A stretch of DNA of 64,000 bases, taken from the NCBI GenBank assembly GCA_028279885.1, contig JANQMX010000057.1, positions 1 to 64,000 on the forward strand, written 5' to 3'. Origin of the DNA: Rhodovibrionaceae bacterium. Its GTDB lineage: Bacteria > Pseudomonadota > Alphaproteobacteria > Kiloniellales > DSM-21159. The notes under the pieces are model-generated. The model did not search any database, was not told the origin of the DNA, and saw only the letters and a list, made by a program, of their open reading frames with translations. Below, one piece after another: positions 59,064-64,000 of the stretch (position 1 is its first letter; every line of letters starts with the position of its first letter). The position numbers were made by a program, and so were the translations under genes.

Positions 59064-60827
59064 TCAACCACCTGCCTGCATCGACGCCCCATCACCAGCC
59101 GGCCCCCCATGAAGCCGCCACCCGGCTGCGCGGACGCGCTCGTTCCAGAAAGCTGCGTAGCGGCCGCTGGCGGCGAGCAACTCGTCGTGCGTGCCATGCT
59201 CAGCGATGCGCCCCTGGTCGAGAACGATGATCTGATCTGCGGCGCGCACGGTCTGCAAGCGATGGGCAACAACCAGCAGCGTCTTTTCCTTGGTCAGCGC
59301 GCGCAAAGCCTGCTGAACAGCGGCTTCGTTGAGCGGATCCAACGCGGCGGTCGCTTCGTCCAGCAGTATGATCGGGGCGTCCTTCAAGATGGCGCGGGCG
59401 ATCGAGACGCGCTGGCGCTCGCCGCCGGAAAGCGCAACGCCGCCTTCGCCAACGCGGCTCGCAAGTCCTTGTGGCAGCCGCTCCGCGATCTCATCGACAA
59501 GGGCCAGCCGTGCCGCCTCCTGCACCTCCTCGTCGGAGGCTTCGGGCCAGCCAAGCCGAATGTTCTCTTCGATCGTTCCCTCGAAGAGGTAGACGTCCTG
59601 AAAGACCACAGACAACCGGGCCATCAAGTCTTCCGTCGGAAGGGCGCGCAGATCGGTGCCGCCGATGCGGATTGCGCCTGCATCCACGTCCCAAAACCGG
59701 GCGATCAGGCGCAGCAGGGTGGTCTTACCGGAACCGGACGGGCCGACGATTGCCGTCATGTTCCCTTCAGGCACCACGAAGCTGACGCCCTCCAGCACCG
59801 GCCGGTCATCATAGGCAAAGCGGACGTCGTCAAAGACGATCTCGGCGCCTGCGGGGTGGGCGGATGCCGTTGCTTCGGGCAAGGGCTCGGTGGCGAGAAG
59901 CTCGTCCATGCGCGCCAGACTGTTGCGGCTGATGCGAAGTGCGCCACCCAGGTCGGCCGCTGCAGCAAGCGGCTCGACATAGCGCACCGCGAGCACCAGC
60001 AGCGCAAGCAGCTCCGCCACGTCGATGTCGCCGCCCAGGGCCAGGCTGGTCCCGAACAGCAGGATGATGGTGAAGGCGAGCTGGATGACGAGCATGAAGG
60101 CCGCAATGCCCGGCGCCGCGGTGAAGATCTGGGCCCGCGCCGCATCGCGCTGCTCCCGCAGTGCCGCGTCGAGCTCCCGATGCCCTTGCGCCGATCGACC
60201 GAAGGCACGGAGCACGGCCTGAGCCTGGGCGAACTCGACGATGCGACCGGCCGCTTCAACGGCCGCCGCATCGGTTCGCAGGTCGGTCCTTTGCACGAGA
60301 TCGCCGGACCAGCGATAGACCAAGGCAACGATGGGCGCGGTGATCAGGGCAGCGAGCGCCAGACGCCAATCGAAGAGGAACATCACGGCGATGACGGTCG
60401 CCGGCGTGACGAAGGCGGTGACGATCGGGCGCAGCAGATGAGCCGGGACGCCCATGACGTCGATGACACCTTGGCTGGTCAGGCGACTGATGCGGCCGAC
60501 ACGTTCGGCCTCGAACCACCCCAAAGGAAGCCGAGCGATGTGATCGCCAAGCTGACCAAACAACCTTTCGCCCAAGCCGATCGCCGCGCGGTATCCGGCA
60601 AGCTGCGTTCGGTAGCGCACCAGGGCATAAACCGCGAGCACGACGGCCATGGCCGCAAGCCAGTTCCAAGCCGCAGGCATGTCGGCGCTCAGCACCGCCC
60701 GGAGCAGCGGCACGAGCAGCGCAAAACCCAAGCCCATGAGCACAGCTTCGGTGACCAGCCCAACCAGGTTTCGACGCAGCGTACCTGCGGCATCGGGACC
60801 GGCGACGGCGAGCAAGCTGCCGATCAT
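59064..60827 (-). CDS. ABC exporter-fold half-transporter 2 (IrtB/YbtQ-like)
   Basis: A 587-residue protein with six predicted helices, then a nucleotide-binding domain (Walker A VGPSGSGKTTLL near residue 365; LSGGERQRVS and ILLDEATAALDPLNE near 475-500). The fold is that of exporters. Its pairing with a second half-transporter and a TonB receptor matches IrtAB/YbtPQ, which import iron siderophores. Its start overlaps the upstream partner's stop (ATGA). No siderophore-interacting (SIP) domain is present on either half. Confidence 0.9.
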   Translation of the reverse strand: MIGSLLAVAGPDAAGTLRRNLVGLVTEAVLMGLGFALLVPLLRAVLSADMPAAWNWLAAMAVVLAVYALVRYRTQLAGYRAAIGLGERLFGQLGDHIARLPLGWFEAERVGRISRLTSQGVIDVMGVPAHLLRPIVTAFVTPATVIAVMFLFDWRLALAALITAPIVALVYRWSGDLVQRTDLRTDAAAVEAAGRIVEFAQAQAVLRAFGRSAQGHRELDAALREQRDAARAQIFTAAPGIAAFMLVIQLAFTIILLFGTSLALGGDIDVAELLALLVLAVRYVEPLAAAADLGGALRISRNSLARMDELLATEPLPEATASAHPAGAEIVFDDVRFAYDDRPVLEGVSFVVPEGNMTAIVGPSGSGKTTLLRLIARFWDVDAGAIRIGGTDLRALPTEDLMARLSVVFQDVYLFEGTIEENIRLGWPEASDEEVQEAARLALVDEIAERLPQGLASRVGEGGVALSGGERQRVSIARAILKDAPIILLDEATAALDPLNEAAVQQALRALTKEKTLLVVAHRLQTVRAADQIIVLDQGRIAEHGTHDELLAASGRYAAFWNERVRAAGWRLHGGPAGDGASMQAGG

Positions 60828-62593
60828 GCCGAAACCCTCGAAGGTGGGCCGAGCGTCGCTTCGCTTGCGTCCCACAGGCGCGCATAGAGACCGCCCTTCT
60901 CGAGCAGTTCAGCGTGTCGACCCCGCTCTACAATGCGGCCTCGGTCGAGCACGCAGATTTGGTCCGCGCCGGTGATCGTATGCAGGCGATGCGCAATGAC
61001 CAGCAGGGTTCGCCCGGCGGCGAGCCTGGACAAGGCCTCCTGAATCGCCGCCTCGGACTCCGGGTCGGCAAAAGCCGTCGCCTCGTCGAGCACGAGGATG
61101 GGCGCATCCGCAAGAATCGCCCGGGCGATCGAAACACGCTGGGCCTCGCCGCCCGACAGACGCGCATCTTCCCCGGCGACAGAGTCGTAACCGCGCGGCA
61201 GCTCAAGGATGCGCTGATGGATCTGTGCGGCGCGGGCTGCTTGCTCGATCTCCTCGAACGGCGCATCGGGACGCGCCAGCGCGATGTTCTCCCGGATCGT
61301 GGCGCGCAGGAGTTGAACGTCCTGAAAGACAAAGCTGACGCTGCGATAGAGGCTGTCCGGCGCCATGTCGGTCAGCGGCACGCCGCCGATAGTGATGGAG
61401 CCCGCCGTCGGGTCCCAGAAGCGCGGCAACAGCCGTGCGAGCGTGCTCTTGCCCGATCCGGAGGGACCGACCAGAGCCGTCACGGTGCCGGGCGACAACA
61501 CCAGATCGATGTCCTTCAGCGCCTGTACCTCTCGATCATAGGAAAAGCTCACGCGATCAAAGACGACGCGGAAACCCTGAGGGCTCCTGGTTTTGGTCGG
61601 CTCGGGAAGAGCCGGCGTGTCGAGCAGGTCCGTAATGCGCACCGCCGCCTGCTTTGCCAGCATCATGTCGTTCTGCGCAAAGGCCAGAGCCAGAAAGGGC
61701 GCGGCGAGACCTGGCGCCAATATCGCAGCGGGCAAAAGATCGACTGGTGCCGTCGCACCGGCTGTCACCAGGAGAAGCCCTGCCGCCAACACGAACGTCA
61801 AACAGAACAGCGGCGACAGCACGATATCGGTGGCGGCCGACAACCCAAGCAAGCCGCGCACCCAATCCCAGAAGTAGCTGATGAAAGCGCGTGTACGCTC
61901 GACGAAGCGACCATAGGCCTTCCTGGCCTGACCGAAGGTCTTCACCACTGCGATACCCTGGACGAATTCGACCGACGCAGCATTCACGCCGCCCAGAGCC
62001 TCGTTGTAGGCCGCCATCTTCTCGCCGTAGCCCCGGTACTGCAGTGCATAGAGCGCGATGCCAAGCACCACCGGACCGGCCGCCACCAGCGCGAGCCGCC
62101 AATCGACCCAGATCAGGTAACCCAAGGCCACGACCGGCGTGACAATGGCGGCAACCATGTTGGTGTAGGCGTGGCCCACCAGATGGTGCAAAGCCGTGAC
62201 GTCGTCCTGCAGTGCCTTCTTGACGCTGCCCGCACTGCGTTCGGTGAACCAGCCAAGCGGGACGCGGCCAAGCCGCTCGGCCAAGCGCCGGCGCAGATAG
62301 AGCTGTAGATTGACATCGGCCAGATGGGTGAGCCCGCTGGCCGCCATCAGGAAGACGAAGCGCAGCAGCAGCGCGCCGGCGCCAAGCCCCGCGATCAGCC
62401 AAGCCCGGTCCGTATCAAGGGGCGCCTCAGCCAACAGCAGGCGGCCAAGCTCGGCAACGGCAATAAAAGGAGCGACGCCGACCGCAGCGCTAAGCGCCTG
62501 CAGCAGACAGGCGACCATCAGGACACGTCTAACCGGAGCGATCAGCCGAGCAATGGGAGAGGTCTCTCGCGCCTTGGCATCCGCGTCGTTCAT
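60824..62593 (-). CDS. ABC exporter-fold half-transporter 1 (IrtA/YbtP-like)
   Basis: A 589-residue half-transporter with membrane helices over residues ~25-310 and a C-terminal ATPase (VGPSGSGKSTLARLLPRFWD, LSGGEAQRVSIARAI, LVLDEATAFADPESE). It differs clearly from its neighbour, so the pair should form a heterodimer. It is the first ABC gene after the TonB receptor (82-nt gap). It probably moves a ferric siderophore or a related compound across the inner membrane. Export of a peptide or lipid remains the alternative for this fold. Confidence 0.9.
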   Translation of the reverse strand: MNDADAKARETSPIARLIAPVRRVLMVACLLQALSAAVGVAPFIAVAELGRLLLAEAPLDTDRAWLIAGLGAGALLLRFVFLMAASGLTHLADVNLQLYLRRRLAERLGRVPLGWFTERSAGSVKKALQDDVTALHHLVGHAYTNMVAAIVTPVVALGYLIWVDWRLALVAAGPVVLGIALYALQYRGYGEKMAAYNEALGGVNAASVEFVQGIAVVKTFGQARKAYGRFVERTRAFISYFWDWVRGLLGLSAATDIVLSPLFCLTFVLAAGLLLVTAGATAPVDLLPAAILAPGLAAPFLALAFAQNDMMLAKQAAVRITDLLDTPALPEPTKTRSPQGFRVVFDRVSFSYDREVQALKDIDLVLSPGTVTALVGPSGSGKSTLARLLPRFWDPTAGSITIGGVPLTDMAPDSLYRSVSFVFQDVQLLRATIRENIALARPDAPFEEIEQAARAAQIHQRILELPRGYDSVAGEDARLSGGEAQRVSIARAILADAPILVLDEATAFADPESEAAIQEALSRLAAGRTLLVIAHRLHTITGADQICVLDRGRIVERGRHAELLEKGGLYARLWDASEATLGPPSRVSA

Positions 62594-62675
62594 AGAAGTG
62601 CCGCCTCCGCCCGGTGCCTGTTCAAAAGCGGCCGGTCAAACAAGGTTTCGAGTGCGGCGGCGAACGTCATGGCGC

Positions 62676-64000
62676 TCAAAAGCGGACCCTGGCGCCGAAA
62701 CCATAGATTCTCGGCTGGCCGGGAATACCGAAGGAGACCCTGTTTCCAGTGACAGGCGACTCCCCGAAGAGGAAGGCCGTTTCCGCGTAGGTGTTGTCGA
62801 AGAGGTTGTTGACAAAGGCGTAGATGGAGAAGGTCTCGGTATCCCAACCGGCTCGCAGATTGACCAGATCGAAGGAATCGAGATCGAAGCTGTTCTGCGG
62901 GTCTACGGTCCGGGAGCCAACGTACTGGTACTCCACCCGACCGAACACAGCCCCCTTCCAGCCCATCAGCTCCACGGGGTACTCGTACTGACCGGCGAGG
63001 TTGAAGGCGACAGAGGGCGCAAAGGGAACCTCGTTTCCGGACTCGACGGTGGGATCGTCGGATTTGGTGATTTTCGTTTCGAGCAGCGCCAAACCGCCGG
63101 ACAGCGTCAAGCCCGTAATCGGCCTGACTGCTGACTCGAGTTCGAGACCGTAGGTTTCCGTGTCGACGTTCTCAATGACGGCCTCCAGCGTCGTGAAGTC
63201 GAATACCTGAACGTGCTCGTCATCGGTATCGTTGAAGAAGACGGAGGCGCTGACGTCCCAAATGCCATCGAAGAGGGTTCCGCGAAGGCCCGCCTCGTAG
63301 GACCAGGTAATCGCCGTATCAAAACGGCTTTGGGGAACGCCTCGGGCGACATCCGTGTCGAGCAGCTGAAACCCGCCTGACTTGGCTCCCCTTGCGACGG
63401 AAGCAAAGCCCGTCAGCCGTGGCAGAACATCGTATGTGAGAGCCGCTCGACCCGTCACCAAGTTGAAGCTTCTGCTTCCCGCTTCGGTTTGGCTGGCAAC
63501 CGGCCCAGCGCCGGAGAGGTCCTTGAACCTCCCGTCGAAGTTCTTCTCTTCGTAGGTGTATCTGAGGCCTCCGGTTAGCCTCAGCCGGTCCGTCAACGGC
63601 ACGGTGGCTTCGCCGAAGCCCGCGTAGCTTGTCGTCGTGAAGCTGTTGGCAAAGTCGCCGTTCAGAGGAATGTTGGCGCTGTTGAAAACCATGTCGAAGT
63701 CGAAGTCAGCACGGAAGACGTTGATACCCGCCAACCAGCGCGTTCCGTTCTCGAGCGTGCCGTCCAGGCGCAGCTCCTGCGACAGCTGCAGGTCCTTGTC
63801 TCTGATCGTTCGAAAGTCGACGTTTGGGTCATTGAAGAGAGCTGGCGGCACATTGAGAAAAGCACCGAAGGCGAGGCCATCCGTGTCATCGGTCTTGTAC
63901 TCGGCCGTGTAGTACTGAACGCCAGTGACAGAGGTCAGTGTCAACTCGTCAAAGTCGTGCCGAACGGTCAAGCCACTGCCGAGCGTTTCGTTATCCAAAT
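62676..64000 (-). CDS. TonB-dependent outer membrane receptor, C-terminal part
   Basis: About 440 residues of a 22-strand barrel receptor; the plug domain and signal peptide lie beyond the right edge. Barrel strands are visible as alternating patterns (GLRYTYEEKNFDGRFKDLSG, ASVARGAKSGGFQLLDTDV, TITWSYEAGLRGTLFDGIWD), typical of FecA/pesticin-receptor-like proteins. It ends RIYGFGARVRF with a terminal Phe, the outer-membrane assembly signal. It takes up an iron chelate with TonB energy and feeds the downstream ABC pair. Confidence 0.88.
   Translation of the reverse strand, partial: LDNETLGSGLTVRHDFDELTLTSVTGVQYYTAEYKTDDTDGLAFGAFLNVPPALFNDPNVDFRTIRDKDLQLSQELRLDGTLENGTRWLAGINVFRADFDFDMVFNSANIPLNGDFANSFTTTSYAGFGEATVPLTDRLRLTGGLRYTYEEKNFDGRFKDLSGAGPVASQTEAGSRSFNLVTGRAALTYDVLPRLTGFASVARGAKSGGFQLLDTDVARGVPQSRFDTAITWSYEAGLRGTLFDGIWDVSASVFFNDTDDEHVQVFDFTTLEAVIENVDTETYGLELESAVRPITGLTLSGGLALLETKITKSDDPTVESGNEVPFAPSVAFNLAGQYEYPVELMGWKGAVFGRVEYQYVGSRTVDPQNSFDLDSFDLVNLRAGWDTETFSIYAFVNNLFDNTYAETAFLFGESPVTGNRVSFGIPGQPRIYGFGARVRF

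Noticed and set aside
58959-60887. 642-codon plus-strand frame opposite ABC half-transporter 2
   Set aside because: Gln/Arg/His-rich antisense product; the minus-strand gene shows all ABC motifs.

Overview
The window comes from a GC-rich alphaproteobacterial chromosome, probably a Rhodospirillales-like, possibly marine or saline lineage. This is inferred from codon use and from the mix of TRAP/TAXI and ABC importers, CoA-based catabolism, creatininase and type I secretion. No rRNA, complete tRNA or CRISPR array was seen. Both ends cut genes: an SdhB/FrdB-like iron-sulfur subunit on the left and a TonB-dependent receptor on the right.

The layout is modular. A 107-bp repeat occurs four times in direct orientation without indels (1531-1637, 22141-22247, 40496-40602, 57837-57943). 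Each copy carries at one edge the octamer TCCCACTC (GAGTGGGA on the other strand), which I recall as the core of islands inserted at the 3' end of guaA. The copies divide the window into three blocks of about 17-21 kb, which I read as serially inserted islands with decayed gene remnants at their edges.

Block 1 (1.6-22.1 kb) looks like a guanidino/ureido-compound catabolism locus. It has two paralogous glycine-amidinotransferase-like enzymes, an amino-acid-type ABC importer, an M20 carbamoylase/amidase, a quinone-oxidoreductase-like enzyme, a complete BMP-type ABC importer, a creatininase and two LysR regulators. It is followed by a segment with a tRNA-fMet 3' fragment, a secreted caspase-like protein, a PIN-domain toxin-antitoxin pair and a frameshifted REase-fold defence gene.

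Block 2 (22.2-40.5 kb) encodes carboxylate uptake and beta-oxidation. A TAXI-TRAP transporter, small membrane protein, DUF35 protein, thiolase and enoyl-CoA hydratase/3-hydroxyacyl-CoA dehydrogenase fusion form one minus-strand run. An ADP-forming acyl-CoA ligase and two adjacent acyl-CoA dehydrogenases lie on the plus strand, then a PLP decarboxylase. Three near-identical 17-bp palindromes at the promoters suggest a local IclR regulon. A LacI regulator with its own palindromes separates a BKACE enzyme from an SDR.

Block 3 (40.6-57.8 kb) is a secretion locus: HlyB-like and HlyD-like proteins, a 107-aa protein of unknown function, a MocR-like regulator lacking the PLP lysine, and a 3142-residue MARTX/RTX-repeat protein. 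A truncated tyrosine integrase closes the block. To its right (58.2-64.0 kb) a TonB receptor, two half-size ABC exporter-fold proteins and a methyltransferase resemble an IrtAB/YbtPQ siderophore-uptake operon.
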